Of a stretch of 64,000 bases of DNA, positions 22,915 to 33,587 are shown piece after piece. Within the stretch, counting starts at the first letter, position 1; each line of letters opens with the position of its first letter. The stretch lies in contig JAVGWX010000019.1 in NCBI GenBank assembly GCA_036924085.1, positions 6,217,641 to 6,281,640 on the forward strand. The letters are read 5' to 3'. Source of the stretch: Ariolimax columbianus (lineage: Eukaryota; Mollusca; Gastropoda; Stylommatophora; Arionidae). The notes under the pieces are model-generated. The model did not search any database and was not told the DNA's origin. It worked only from the letters and a program-made list of their open reading frames with translations. The position numbers and the translations under genes are program-made.

Positions 22915-23125
22915 TGAATATTTTCCCAGAAGTAAGAGAAAGGTGAGATAGAGCATTAGCAAATACGAGAAGAAATATATTGATGATTTAACAAGAGAGG
23001 TAATAGATACTGCAGAAAACGGAAATATGAAAGACCTGCACAGTAGAACAAAGAAATTAACTGAAAATTATAAGCAAGTCAATCAAGTATACAACATCAA
23101 GTTACAAAACTAAAAAAAAGCTGAC
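22915..23125 (+). mobile_element. RTE-like LINE fragment (between endonuclease and RT)
   Basis: Plus-strand remnant reading ISKYEKKYIDDLTREVIDTA, then ENGNMKDLHSRTKKLTENYK. This matches the helical linker (KR.YI..L..EAE.AA..GNM..LY..T+.L) between endonuclease and RT of RTE-like LINEs. It is bounded on the right by a CR1 3' end. Confidence 0.6.
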
Positions 23126-23402
23126 AGTGGATTTAAAGAAATACAGTTATTAGGAAAGACTCAGAAAATACCGGCCTAGATTAGATATTAGGAAACATTT
23201 TTTTAGTCAGAGATTGCTGAATGCTTGGAATGAGTTTTCACAGGAAGTAGTTCAGGCAAAGATAATTAATGCATTTAAGAAAAGATTGGATGCACATAGC
23301 TTTTAGAGAAAGGAAATGTAAAAGAAACTAATTGTTTACAGATTCTGCTGATTCTTCTAAATTAGTTTAAAAGCGTAACGTTAAGTTAAGTTAGTTTAGT
23401 TA
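23126..23402 (+). mobile_element. CR1-like LINE 3' end, copy E
   Basis: Plus-strand copy of the CR1 C-terminus (RLDIRKHFFSQ, then LNAWNEFSQEVVQAKIINAF and KKRLDAHSF before a stop), followed by a short 3' UTR and GTTAAGTTAAGTTAG. The TTAAG tail is the reverse complement of the tails on copies A, B, C and D. Confidence 0.85.
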
Positions 23403-23565
23403 AATGGCTTTCTTGAAGATCAGGTAATAAATTTGATTTGCTACATAAATCAGCAGATCATGAAATGGAAAAACCATTAAAACGAAATTGTAAATATTCT
23501 AGATCCGCTCAATTTCTCAGACATTCAGCTGGCGGAACAAAAAATGCAAGTTAATTAACAGAAAG

Positions 23566-23804
23566 GTTAAAGTCGCCACTTCATCGCCGTGGGTATCCCC
23601 ATATGGCTCACTCTCTCTCAGTAGAAAGGTATCCTACCTGCACAGAACATCGCACAAAGCACGAACTCCATTAGCTCCAGCGATGAACACACGGATCCCC
23701 TGTACATATGAAATCATGAACCTACCTTCGCAGTTGGAATTCGAACTACTGGCGTCTGAACATGAGGCAAACGGTTTAACCAATTCGCCACAGAGACCCT
23801 CACG
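23566..23804 (-). mobile_element. tRNA-derived SINE, family 2
   Basis: Minus-strand SINE. The tRNA-like head is at the right end: box A near TGGCGAATTGGTTA and box B AGTTCGAATTCC. It is followed by a body with a GGAGCTAATGGAGTTCGTGC block that matches the copy at 24352-24617. Its 3' end at the left lacks an A-rich tail, so it is probably truncated. Confidence 0.72.
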
Positions 23805-24185
23805 TTTAAAAAAAAAACAAAATAAAGAAGAAACTAAAAAAAATACTGCTTCTGATGATGGTTCAGAGGGTAACTGAGCAGATCCAATCAAATCAGACAC
23901 TGACAATTCAACATGAATATTATACAAACTGCTTGGCAAAGTTTGTGAAAGAGAAGAAGTACCAGAAAACGGAACATTTTATTATCAGGTTACCAAATTA
24001 GGGAGATGAGTAGATAGAAGAATAATTTTATTATCAGTGCCTGGAAACATATTGAACTGGATCACACTAGAGAGATTGAAAGAGGCCATATAAAACATCT
24101 ACGTGAAGAATAACCGTATTTTTGATAAAATAAGTCCTGGACAAACCAGATAACTACACTGGGAATAATAGTGGAACAAAGTGGG

Positions 24186-24262
24186 AAATAACTTAACTTA
24201 ACTTCTTTATACTGGTTTAGAAGACTGCAGATTATGTATACATCAGAGTCGTAAGTGACCCA
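24186..24262 (-). mobile_element. CR1-like LINE 3' tail only, copy D
   Basis: The CTTAACTTAACTTCTTTATA start and the GGTTTAGAAGACTGCAG segment match the 3' termini of CR1 copies A, B and C. Only about 75 bp survives, an extreme 5' truncation. Confidence 0.8.
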
Positions 24263-24299
24263 TTCATCGACAAAGTAATTAATCTTGTGCGGGTCTCAA

Positions 24300-24345
24300 C
24301 ACTGTCTCCAGTTGTGTAATCTTTTCAAGCACTACACTTGGCACT
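24300..24345 (-). mobile_element. RNase H LINE family A fragment, left piece
   Basis: GTAATCTTTTCAAG and its neighbours match the family A sequence at about 17418-17431. The colinear continuation reappears at 24623, on the far side of a SINE. Confidence 0.55.
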
Positions 24346-24351
24346 ATTTCA

Positions 24352-24617
24352 TGTCTGTTTAGCGAATCGGTCAACCCGTTTGGCTCATTTTCAGACAGTC
24401 GGGGTTCAATTCCGAGCTGCGACGGTCTGTCAATGATGTCAATCTTTTTCCGGAGATCCCTGGAGCTACGGAGCTCATGCTTTGTACGATGCTCTCGACA
24501 GATGGGGTACCCATCTGCCGAGAAAGACCGAGCTAAAATGGAGAAAAAAACCCGATGAAATAAAGTCGAGCACCCGCTTAAAGTTCCACATTTTTTAGAA
24601 ATTAAAAAAAAAAAAAA
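24352..24617 (+). mobile_element. tRNA-derived SINE, family 2
   Basis: Plus-strand copy. The tRNA-like head has box A near TTAGCGAATCGGTC (24359) and box B GGTTCAATTCC (24403-24413). The body contains CTGGAGCTACGGAGCTCATG and GATGGGGTACCC, and a 14-A tail ends it. It sits between two colinear family A LINE fragments. Confidence 0.75.
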
Positions 24618-24622
24618 TTATT

Positions 24623-24692
24623 CAACTTTGCTGCTGTTGCCTATACCGCAATGTCATACATGAGAACTGCTCGTATTGGTCTTGTTATTCAC
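24623..24692 (-). mobile_element. RNase H LINE family A fragment, right piece
   Basis: CTTTGCTGCTGTTG, then CCGCAATGTCATAC, match 17518-17552 in the full family A copy. About 70 bp of LINE sequence expected between this piece and the 24300 piece is missing. Confidence 0.6.
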
Positions 24693-24769
24693 ATTCGTTA
24701 TTGCTGTGGACAGCAGTTTCATCCTCTTTTATTCAAAGCATACTAACTACTGTCTGACAAGACTGAAAT

Positions 24770-24938
24770 AGTAAATGAGAATTGGTCCTGTATGGAGGTG
24801 AATCATGGACATTCACTAAACACACAAGAAGATACATGGTTGTATTTGTCCCAGCCTCAAATTATCACATTGCTCTCAGTATTGACAGGTTTGATGATAA
24901 AATCTTGGTAGCCAAAGTTAGAGAGAATAGGCTTCTTT
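24770..24938 (+). mobile_element. LINE RT C-terminal fragment
   Basis: Plus-strand remnant reading VLYGGESWTFTKHTRRYM, the YG.E.WT.TK motif of LINE RT thumbs, then KVRENRLL, resembling the V+E.R.L segment further downstream. It leads straight into the 57-bp array. Confidence 0.5.
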
Positions 24939-25365
24939 GAGGGACTGATATTGTTATGATTATTAACAAGAGGGTTAGATAAAAATGTTGACCTCTGAGG
25001 GACTGATATTGTTATGGTGATTAACAAGATGGTTAGAGAAAATAGTTGATCTCTGAGGGACTTATATTGTTATGATGATTAACAAGAAGGTTAGAAAAAC
25101 AATGTTGATCTCTGAGGGACTGATATTGTTATGATGATTAACAAGAGGGTTAGAGGAATATTTGTCTCTGAGGGACTGATATTGTTATGATGATTAACAA
25201 GACGGTTATACAGAATAGTTGATCTATGAGGGACTGATATTGTTATGATGATTAACAAGAGGGTTAGAGAAAATAGTTGACCTATGAGGAACTGATTTTG
25301 TTATGATGATTAACAAGGTTAGAGAAAAATGTTGATCTCTGAGGGACTGATATTGCTAGGATGGT
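24939..25365 (+). repeat. About 57-bp tandem array, 8 copies
   Basis: Eight degenerate copies of a 53-59 bp unit beginning GAGGGACTGATATTGTTATG and containing GATTAACAAGAGGGTTAGA. The unit seems to start in the RT C-terminal fragment just upstream (RENRLL), so it may be another array grown from LINE coding sequence. Confidence 0.92.
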
Positions 25366-26459
25366 AGCCCAGGTTTAAAAAAATATTAACCAAGGAAGAA
25401 AGTTTTGAATTATTAATAAAGTTATCTCTCTGACTGGTGGCAATGGACAAAGAGAAATGACATGCGATTGTAGGAGTGTCTTCATGTGTGCCCCAATGAC
25501 CTAATGGGTTACGGGATGAACTCAACTGAACTGATCTCTCTATTATTCGCCATAACTGGGCCTGATAAGCTCTTCAGATCTCTCAGTTCAATGGCCCTAT
25601 AATGTATTAATTTGCTGTTTCAAATTAAATTATTTGTGACAGTGACAGCGTTCGATACTTTCAACTGAATTCTTGCAGATATGGTATAGCTTTACGATTA
25701 TGGAGTATTTACATAAAAGTTGTTTTCTTTTTTATTATTTATATTATTGTTTTTGTTTCTAAGAATCAACTTCTCTGCACTTTTGGGGGACTTAGCTCAA
25801 TCTCTCTGAGGACATTACAAAGGCTGTTGATTCTTATGGTTCCTGTCACTCCCTGGTGGTATTCACTCCTGCTTCATCCGCTCGTGTGCTCGTCTCTGAT
25901 TGACCATCATTAAACACCAAGAGAAATGTATTGACATCCAGCCAAATAACAAATAAACTAAAAACGAGAGGCATCAGGTGTTATGTATATTAACCATTAC
26001 TTTACTGTGTGGAAAGTAGACAATGAGTAAACAGCTGGAGTACAGAATAGAGGTCCATGCAATGTGGGTATACAGAAGAATGGGTTGCCTTTCATATAAA
26101 GAACAAAACAAAAATAACTAAAACTGTTTCTGACTAGATTTGAAATGTTAATGAAAACACTGAGCGACAAACAAATATGCAGGACATATATTTTGGACAA
26201 ATAAAGTGACATGATACACTGCTGAAAACAATACAAAAAGGAATGGCTACATAAAGACGGGAAAGAGGAAGACAGCGCTATAAATAGGAGAGTATCATCA
26301 TATCATCAAGAGGTGGACTAATAACAGTCTATTGGAGTGTAACATCAAGGCAAGACACATCTTTTAGGAAGTCCATATCAGCTGCTCTTCAGTGGGGAAG
26401 TGGAACTTACTGTCATCAGTGTTATCCAATATGTCTGGTGTTATTCATTCTTGTAATTT
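25366..26459. other. Intronic stretch, little recognised
   Basis: AT-rich. A GATTGACCATCA stretch near 25897 resembles one in the LINE ORF2 leader at about 1404, but this is too short to call. No exon is supported. Confidence 0.35.
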
Positions 26460-27190
26460 CCACTCACAGATTCCCAACCGTGATTTGTGACATTCTCTGA
26501 ATATTGTGGAAAATTTGGTTCACGTTGTTAGTTAGTATTTTAACCTGGCTGTTGCTGTTTTTTTTGTAACTTCTGTCAAAAATTCGTTCTTTGTGGAGAT
26601 GTCCTTCAATTTTGATATACCATATTTCCTTTACATTGCTATATTTAGATCTGTAGCTCGACCTTGACATTACTTATTGCTACTAGTAGTTAATGAGCAC
26701 TCCCTACCCTCGCTTCACCTCACATTCACATCTTGTAGGGAATGTCTCCATATGCTGCTGATCATTAAGGTGATATGTCTGGTTTTTTGTTACGATTAAT
26801 TGACGAATCGAATGTTAGTTGGTGGCTATGCTTATATGTGAAGGCTGTTTCTTATAGTTTCACTCTTATCAATCTATTTTGTGTCTAACATTGGTTTCTA
26901 TTATAGCAATGTTTTGTGTCTAACATTGGTTTCTATTATAGCAATGTTTTCTCTATTTGCATTGTAAGAATATGGACCATTTATTCACTGTGTTGTCGGT
27001 CATCTCTTCCAGTGTAGAATATTGTTTTTCCCTGTTGCTGTCTTTATCGTACCTGTTCCTGTAAATTTAGGTTCCTATTCATATTACTATGATATATAAT
27101 CTATAGTTTCACTTTTCCCACTGCAAACATTCTTAGTTTGCCTACTTCATTCATCATTTTAACATTACAAAATCCAATTATTGTATCACA
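26460..27190 (-). mobile_element. LINE endonuclease fragment
   Basis: Minus-strand remnant of an EEP endonuclease. It opens with IIGFCNVKMMNEVGKL, a degraded I.TWNVR.....GKL, and continues KTIFYTGRDDRQHSE, a match to the ILYSG+DD..H.EGV block. Numerous stops are present and a 35-bp duplication interrupts it. The segment at 26464-26670 is open but only weakly like the region after the endonuclease. Confidence 0.55.
26877..26946 (+). repeat. Perfect 35-bp tandem duplication
   Basis: Two identical adjacent copies of a 35-bp unit starting ttttgtgtctaacattggtt. The lack of any mismatch suggests a recent event. Confidence 0.97.
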
Positions 27191-28920
27191 TTCTGGGCTT
27201 AGGAAATTCATGGTCACACCAGTGGCTTCCTTTTGCATTTCACCATTTGCAATCTTCTGAGCTATATAATCTGGAAATCCAAGGGTAAAGTAAGGTTATT
27301 TGTCAACATTTTTGTAATAAAGTATTTTATTTTGTTGCATAGACAGTGATTTTGGCCCTGTGTCAAAACGTAGTAGCCTGAAGGACTAAGGTGCCAATTT
27401 TTGTTTCACTCCTATCCACACAGACCTGGTCAGTTTGGTAAAACCTGATATTTGTTAAACATTTGCTAGCACATATCTGATACTCAAACTGCTAAATCTG
27501 AACACAGTAAATGCTACAGTGTTAGTAGTGAAACGGCTGTGTTCCTTTCAGACATATCTGTTCTCTTGTCTGTCTGAGAAATGTATTAACTAAGAAATCC
27601 TAGACCCGTCTCTCTTCCCCTGTCTTTAGGAAAGTCACTGTTCAATCTTGAACAGTGGGGATAAGCTCGTTGTATTCGACCCATTTATCTTATAATGCAT
27701 GTAACAGAAATTCTAAATGGTACTACCCCTATTTTGATTCCTTTTGAAACAATTGTTCTTTTCTCTTTCTTGTCACCATATTTTCGTGCTTTCTGTTTTG
27801 GGCTTCTCACTACTCTTTTGTTGCCAGTACACAGCCGGTCCGAGCCAAACCCACACTGATTATTAAATCACCTGTATCTTGAACACTCCATGATCACATC
27901 CTCCTTTAAGATGACCTCCTCTATCATGAGGTCGTTGAAGCCATTATCCAATTATATAGATTGACTTTTCGCACGGTGTAGCAATGACAATTCCAAAAGC
28001 AGATACACATCTTTTCAAAACCAAGTCTATCTGCTTTCCGTCAACCTTTTCTTTCTGAAGCCCTTTTCTCTCTCGCATGTCACCCTTTCCTCTCCATTAA
28101 CATCTATCATTCTTGACTTGACATCATTCACTGAAGACATCTATGTAAGAGCACGATCTCCGAGGCTGGCACGATGCCTTTTGTTTATTATTTGTCATTA
28201 GAGTTGTCCTTCTAAAAGAGAAACCTGCCAGAGTAAGGAGTATTATCTAGCTGGTTTTCTTCAGTTTTCTCTGCAATCCTACCCATATTGCATTATAGTA
28301 ACATTATGAACAGAAGTCGTGTGAATGTCTATTCCGTTTCTCACGAAAAAATTTCATTGATAATCTATTAATCCTGTTCCAATGCTCTGTATAACATAAC
28401 AACAGGCAAAGTTTTAACCATTCATGATGGAAAAACCACGGTTAATTTAGCCCATGGTAGCCGTTACAAGGGCGCATCACACTCTTTTCATATTTAGTAG
28501 TACATGTATTTATTGAATATCAAATAGTTCATTTTCCTTGCCTAGATTGTAGTACTTTTTCATTCTTTCTTTGTATAAGTGTCGGGCTCTGTCAAAACGT
28601 TTGATATGTCATATTCATTCTTAAAACTAATTTCATTTCTTTAACGTAGTTAGTCTTTACTTTATAATTTTGTTTAAAAAAAAAATTGTGTTTAAAGTTG
28701 TAAATTCAGCTATCAAAGCTTTATAGATGTTCTAAAAATATTTATAGCAAAGGGAAAATGCATTCTATTTTAATCATTACTTACGTGTGGCAGTTAACCA
28801 CTTTTGTTACATCTTTGAGCGAATAAATAGTTGCAATACAGACTGAAATGAATCAATGTAGAACCAACCATGAGGATAGAGCCATATCGCTGATGTTCTT
28901 CTATCTCTTAGTCAAACTGT
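27191..28920. other. Intronic stretch, no gene recognised
   Basis: About 1.7 kb with no frame or repeat I can assign. Some of it may be the 5' untranslated part of the neighbouring minus-strand LINE. Confidence 0.4.
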
Positions 28921-29039
28921 ACTTCTGCAGGAGATGATGCCTCTGTGCAGTTCAAAGCTCTGGTATGAGCTGGATGTGTCTGGAATAAGGAATTCCTGCC
29001 TAACAGGCAAGGCTCAAACATCGTATTACTCTGCTGCGT

Positions 29040-29270
29040 GGGACAAGTGCCGCGGAGAGTTATTACCCGTTATGTGAGTCTGTCATAACAGACTCAAACA
29101 CTAGAACTAAAGTAGACTCGAAGCCAGTTAGGCACCATTTATGTTGCTCTTAACAAACAACCTTTCCATGGCCATGTTATGCCATGTCACACAGTTAGTC
29201 TCTTAGTCGCCTCTTACGTCATGCTCTCTGTGCGGCAGTTGTTCTATTCTTGTCCATGTCATACACAAAG
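29040..29270 (+). repeat. Unclassified interspersed repeat R1, copy 1
   Basis: Starts GGGACAAGTGCCGCGGAG and ends TTCTTGTCCATGTCATACAC. The same ends and intervening blocks occur at 37819-38037, and the first third recurs inverted at 55421-55488. I see no tRNA promoter boxes, so its class is unknown. It ends about 140 bp before host exon 4. Confidence 0.75.
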
Positions 29271-29407
29271 TCCCCCGGCAGATCACTCTGACCACTCATT
29301 TATGTAGCAGTTTAAATAATTTATTAAATATTATAGAGCTTAATTTTAAATTTTGAAATAAAAGTGTGAGAATGAGACCATATTATCTCCTCCATATCTC
29401 TGATCAG

Positions 29408-29701
29408 ATGTGAATGATGCAACTTTGGAGTTAAAAGTCAATGGTGCCCTGGCTGTAGAGAAACATGGTTTTTGTGGCAGCAGTTTTACAGCAAATGCAA
29501 ACAACACCATAGAGATGTGCTGCTATAACACTACACCTTGCTATCCAACACTTACTGTAGATGGAAATGTTACTCAAAACCATTCATCGTGTGTTACATT
29601 TAGAGGGTATTTTAAAATTGGCACAGTGAATGTGACAAAATCATATTCAGTCTGCACTTTGAATGAAACCATCCCATACAGCACCTGTATGATTGAAGCA
29701 G
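29408..29701 (+). CDS. Host gene exon 4: cysteine-rich, glycosylated ectodomain
   Basis: The largest host exon (294 nt, symmetric 1-1), after TCTCTGATCAG and before GCAG|GTAAGC. It joins exon 3 in frame. About 98 residues start DVNDATLELKVNGALAVEKH and end STCMIEAG. Seven cysteines are present (including MCCYNTTPC) and six N-X-S/T sequons (NNT, NTT, NVT, NHS, NVT, NET). Alternating hydrophobic residues suggest a beta-sandwich, perhaps a divergent immunoglobulin-like domain, but the usual Ig tryptophan is absent. The sequon density points to a secreted or cell-surface protein. This is the strongest single exon of the gene. Confidence 0.7.
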
Positions 29702-30141
29702 GTAAGCTAGTTTGCTACTGTGTATTTCTAATAATTATCATTTGGAGTTATATATTATGGAGGTTATTGCACTAATGGAGGGAATTATATGGTTAAATTT
29801 GATAAACAGTAGATCATATATGTGTTATGATGGATCATGTCTGCATTTTTTTAAACTGTTTCATTTATCAAGAACAAATCAATATCCAGAAAGGATAATT
29901 ATTATCTCCATCCTGATCAATCATTAATTATCTAAATAATTGTGTTTATGTACTTGTGTATATAATGCCAGTTGCAAAGTATTTCTACATTTGTATAACA
30001 CTTCTGGTAAATATTAACATTCCATTGTAACTAGTGATGTATGTTTTAATTCACGTGAAGATATAGCACATTTTTAGTTAATTTGACAGTTTATATTTCT
30101 CTAAATGTATTTAATTCTACGTTATATTAATTATCATACAG

Positions 30142-30192
30142 GCGTAACCAATATAACTATAGCACAAACATATTCCTCAACAACAGCATCTG
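30142..30192 (+). CDS. Host gene exon 5: juxtamembrane stalk
   Basis: A 51-nt symmetric 1-1 exon after TTATCATACAG and before CATCTG|GTATAT. It encodes GGVTNITIAQTYSSTTAS, with an NIT sequon and a Ser/Thr-rich end, as expected of a short stalk between an ectodomain and a membrane helix. Its frame matches the exons on both sides. Being small, it could be a chance match; the agreement of phase at both borders is the main support. Confidence 0.5.
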
Positions 30193-30283
30193 GTATATTT
30201 TTGATTAGCTTTATTAACTATTTTTCTGAAGTCGGTTACCTATGTTCATGAAATGCCAGCTGCCATTGTGCTTTTTAAACTAA

Positions 30284-30347
30284 CTAATATACATGATTGT
30301 CTCTATGATTTAATCCTATCTAATATACATGATTGTCTCTATGATTT
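30284..30347 (+). repeat. 36-bp period direct duplication
   Basis: CTAATATACATGATTGTCTC starts at 30284 and again at 30320, with 28 identical bases each. Confidence 0.9.
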
Positions 30348-30645
30348 TATATCAGCCCTCGCAGTTTTCTCTCGGTTAGCTAAGTTGACTATGATGTGCC
30401 AGTTTGAAACAAATAAAAACTCTACACATATCAAAGTTGTTGATTCTGCAGCCAATGAGACTGCTCGGAGAGTTGCAGGGTGTCTAAAACCAACACCATC
30501 TGAAAATGTATTATCAATAATCAGCTTAATACCACCTGAGACATGAACAAGTGGTTGCATCAGACATTGAAACGGACAAACGGCCCAATGCACGTGATTG
30601 GCCCATGACAAGTGAGTCACCTAGCAGTAATAGGACACAAGTGTC
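30345..30645 (+). mobile_element. Jockey-like LINE RT C-terminal fragment
   Basis: The plus-strand frame ends with VVDSAANETARRVAGCLKPT, then PSENVLSIISLIPPET. This matches the HAKKVDAALNETCR..TGCLKPTP.E..Y..AGIAPPE segment of Jockey-like LINEs. The minus-strand copy at 41.6-42.4 kb belongs to a similar family. Frames are lost after about 30546. Confidence 0.7.
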
Positions 30646-33235
30646 CGTAACTAATGATATTAGTTCCAGCAGGCATTCATTTAGAACTATAACAAAACGT
30701 CCCGATTTGATTTGAACGCCTCTCGCTCGTTTATCTGAAATTTTATGTGGCTGACGCACCAAGTAAGGGTTTCTTGATGTAGATGCTTTCACGGGTGATG
30801 GATGTTCACGCTTTTCATGTTTTTGATCATCATCCAGAGCATAAGAATCTGGACAGTTGGGAACAGGAAACACTTTTCTATTATACATTGAGAATAATAG
30901 AAGAAGAAGCGATATTCTGATGTTAAATGGAGCAACCATGCAACAGTAGCAATAATTAAGATGGTTGTTCAGTTTAATCCATACCACTGGAACTGCTCAA
31001 TACAACGATCGGTCTTTATTGATTAAACCAGCAGTGCAGTTTCATTGCACATGATTGGCCGCAATACTGGCCATGTACATCTATTTCAACCAAAGTAAAT
31101 GCTCTAATCATTCTTTAGCATTGGTGCAGTTGGTCGTCTTTATAATAGTAAAGTAATTTGTCTGCAAATAGAGGAGAAACATCATCACTGTTAACAAATT
31201 CATGAGACATCTAGAACCACATGTCTGCGCTGACATAATCAACACACGCAAATGAGAAAAAGTACATGTGCTTGCTACAGATTGTCATCCAACTGGTGGT
31301 GAAGGTTATTCATCTTTTGAGGAATCATGTGCTTGATCTATCAGACTCCAGGTGCAGCCCATACAATCCTACTGATATCCCCGCCCTTAGGCTACCAGTC
31401 TTGGAAACTAGAGCTAATTCATGATTTGTAATATAATCAATATGTCCAAATTAGTTTTGCATAAAAGCTAATTTTGTATCATATTCATTTTGGCTTTTGC
31501 TCAATGATCACTTATTGGATTTGGACCCAAACGATTTTAGTGTCACAGAGTGGACATTTTGATGAAAACATCCAAGATGAACGAATATGACTGACATATG
31601 GTTTTGCATCCCAGAAATCCACATTGTGAAGATGAGAGACTTGAACTTATATTTATAAATTTCGAATATGAACTGGCCCAGACCAGCATTTGTATGTTAA
31701 TAACTGCAGACAAGATGCATCAACTGCCCAACAACACTACATACATCAAGGGAACCATAATCAAGAGAGGGTGCCATGAATGACACTGGCATAGATAACA
31801 TTTGATCATGTGACCATATTCAGGACTATCTCCAAATCGATCCACTCTGAAGAAAAACTGACCGACAACCAGGGAGTCATCATCAACCTGGACATGGAAT
31901 GCAGGGAATGGTCCAATGGGAAAGCAGACCTCGAGCCTAAATAACTGATAAGTAATAGTAATCCAGATAATCGTGCTGTCATGTACACCAATATATATGT
32001 TCTGTGTTCTTATTGGCTAAAATGAATGGCAAAGGCTTTACAGAGCAGAGCGTGTGACATTCTTCACAAAAACCTCTAGTGTCAGAATTGAAACTGAGGC
32101 AGTGACTTCAGTTTGACACCTTTTTAATTCCAATTCTTTTTTTTGGAATGTAAAATACGACTAGATATGACAAAGTTGGATAGCAAACATTGAATCCTCA
32201 AGCATTTAAGGCTTGTGTGGACCGGCTATCTTGGTCATGCTGATGTTAAGGACAACATGTGCGCTCTGACTTTATCTGCTCCGGTAATGGGGACATTGCA
32301 TATAGATTCGGGTTCATTTTGGAGTTGATCATGGCGACCTAATATATAATGACACTGCAATGAATGATCCAGCAGTCTATGTATTGTCTAGTTTTGAGAT
32401 CAGACTTTGAAGGGTCACGGCACCTGAGAGGTCAAGCAGAAATGTGAAGAACAAGCTAGTTAAGGAAGCCATTATTATCCACACCCTTCACCAATTGCTG
32501 AAAGATAATGAGTTTCTACAATTAATTCAGATTGTAATGACGTCGTTTGTTTAAAGACCTGAAATTAAATACAAGGAAAATGAAAGTGCAATTTTACATT
32601 GAAACAAGTAGCAGACTGTGCGGACATTTCTACCTAAATATGTGTTTATCAGTGACAGTACAAACAAAATCAGCACACATAAAAACAGTGAACTAAATTA
32701 AGCAAATGACATTATTACAGATAAACAAATCGTGAACAAAATCGAATTATGTGTATACTCGTCGCCATTGCCAGTCAAGTAATCCTTGCACTTAAAAAGT
32801 CTACCTGCAATGAAAGTTGGGGTACACGAAAGGAGCCCCCACGAAGGTTGCAACCAATAAGACAATGGAAACGATTTTCAATCGGCCAATGTTTTTAACA
32901 CCTTAGCATTAAACATACTGGAATAATGATGTGTGAAGTAGTGCCAAGGAAATGGAAAGTAAGTAAGTAATGAAATATGTTCAGATATTAGTTTTGTCAC
33001 CGAATTTTCCATTTGCATTATGCAGTTTGGTGTATTTTATACTAAATACATATGTTGTAGTTTACCTAGTTGAGAAAACTAAATTCGTTTTGTGATTCTG
33101 TCAGTTAATTTGGATGACATGAGATGATCCAAAGTAGAGTCTAAAGCTATTACTCCGGCTATTTCCCTTTGCTCGTATTCTCAATATCTCTCTGTAAATT
33201 ATCTTCATAAAACTAAACTTAATGTTTTAAATTAA
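30646..33235. other. Intronic stretch, nothing assigned
   Basis: About 2.6 kb between host exons 5 and 6. A minus-strand open frame spans 30526-30987 and a plus-strand one 31598-31783, but neither shows a recognisable domain. Confidence 0.4.
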
Positions 33236-33312
33236 CGGCAACAGTGCGACGCGCACCGCCTTGGGGATAAGATAAATAAGGCGAACGCAAACAAAAAAAC
33301 AAACAAAAATTT
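33236..33312 (+). mobile_element. SINE family 1, 3' end only
   Basis: CGCACCGCCTTGGGGAT, then AATAAGGCGAACGC and an A-rich tail match the last 75 bp of the 59.7 kb SINE. The tRNA head is missing, so it is a 5'-truncated copy. It lies about 100 bp before the transmembrane exon. Confidence 0.8.
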
Positions 33313-33411
33313 ACGGCATTTAATTTGTCACATAAGTTTGATAAGGTAAGACTATTTTTTTCATTTCACTGTATGAAGGTATGTGCTAACAAATAAGATT
33401 TATATTGCTAG

Positions 33412-33546
33412 GTCTTTGTTTGTCTATTTTATTAGTAACTCTTCGAAGCACAGAGTTAATATTTGTCTATGCGATTGGAATCTTGGCTGTCTTCGTTATC
33501 ATCACAGCTATTATTATCTACATTTGTTACAACAAACAAAATAACA
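33412..33546 (+). CDS. Host gene exon 6: transmembrane segment
   Basis: A 135-nt symmetric 1-1 exon after ATTTATATTGCTAG and before AACA|GTAAGC, continuing exon 5 in frame. It encodes a short lead (GLCLSILLVTLRSTE), then one helix of about 23 hydrophobic residues starting ELIFVYAIGILAVFVIITAI, then YICYNKQNN as the start of a cytosolic tail. With the signal peptide this gives a type I, single-pass membrane protein. If the donor is skipped, the frame runs on to a stop at 33587, which would end the protein with a short tail. The downstream exons are not established. Confidence 0.65.
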
Positions 33547-33587
33547 GTAAGCCCAATTTGTTCGTTTTTATTTCTTCAGTATTTTAA

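Noticed and set aside
24352..24425. tRNA gene
   Set aside because: Same reasoning: it is the head of SINE family 2, with a second copy at 23.6 kb.
20571..25365. CRISPR array or phage-like repeats
   Set aside because: The units are directly adjacent with no variable spacers, and the surroundings are eukaryotic LINE sequence.
28926..29066. Possible host exon after ACTTCTGCAG (open to 29072)
   Set aside because: The frame runs into repeat R1 and ends at a stop, with no donor giving the phase needed by the 29408 exon. Exons 3 and 4 already join in frame without it.
30526..30987. 153-codon minus-strand ORF
   Set aside because: It overlaps a plus-strand LINE fragment at one end and shows no recognisable domain or splice context. 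Left unassigned.
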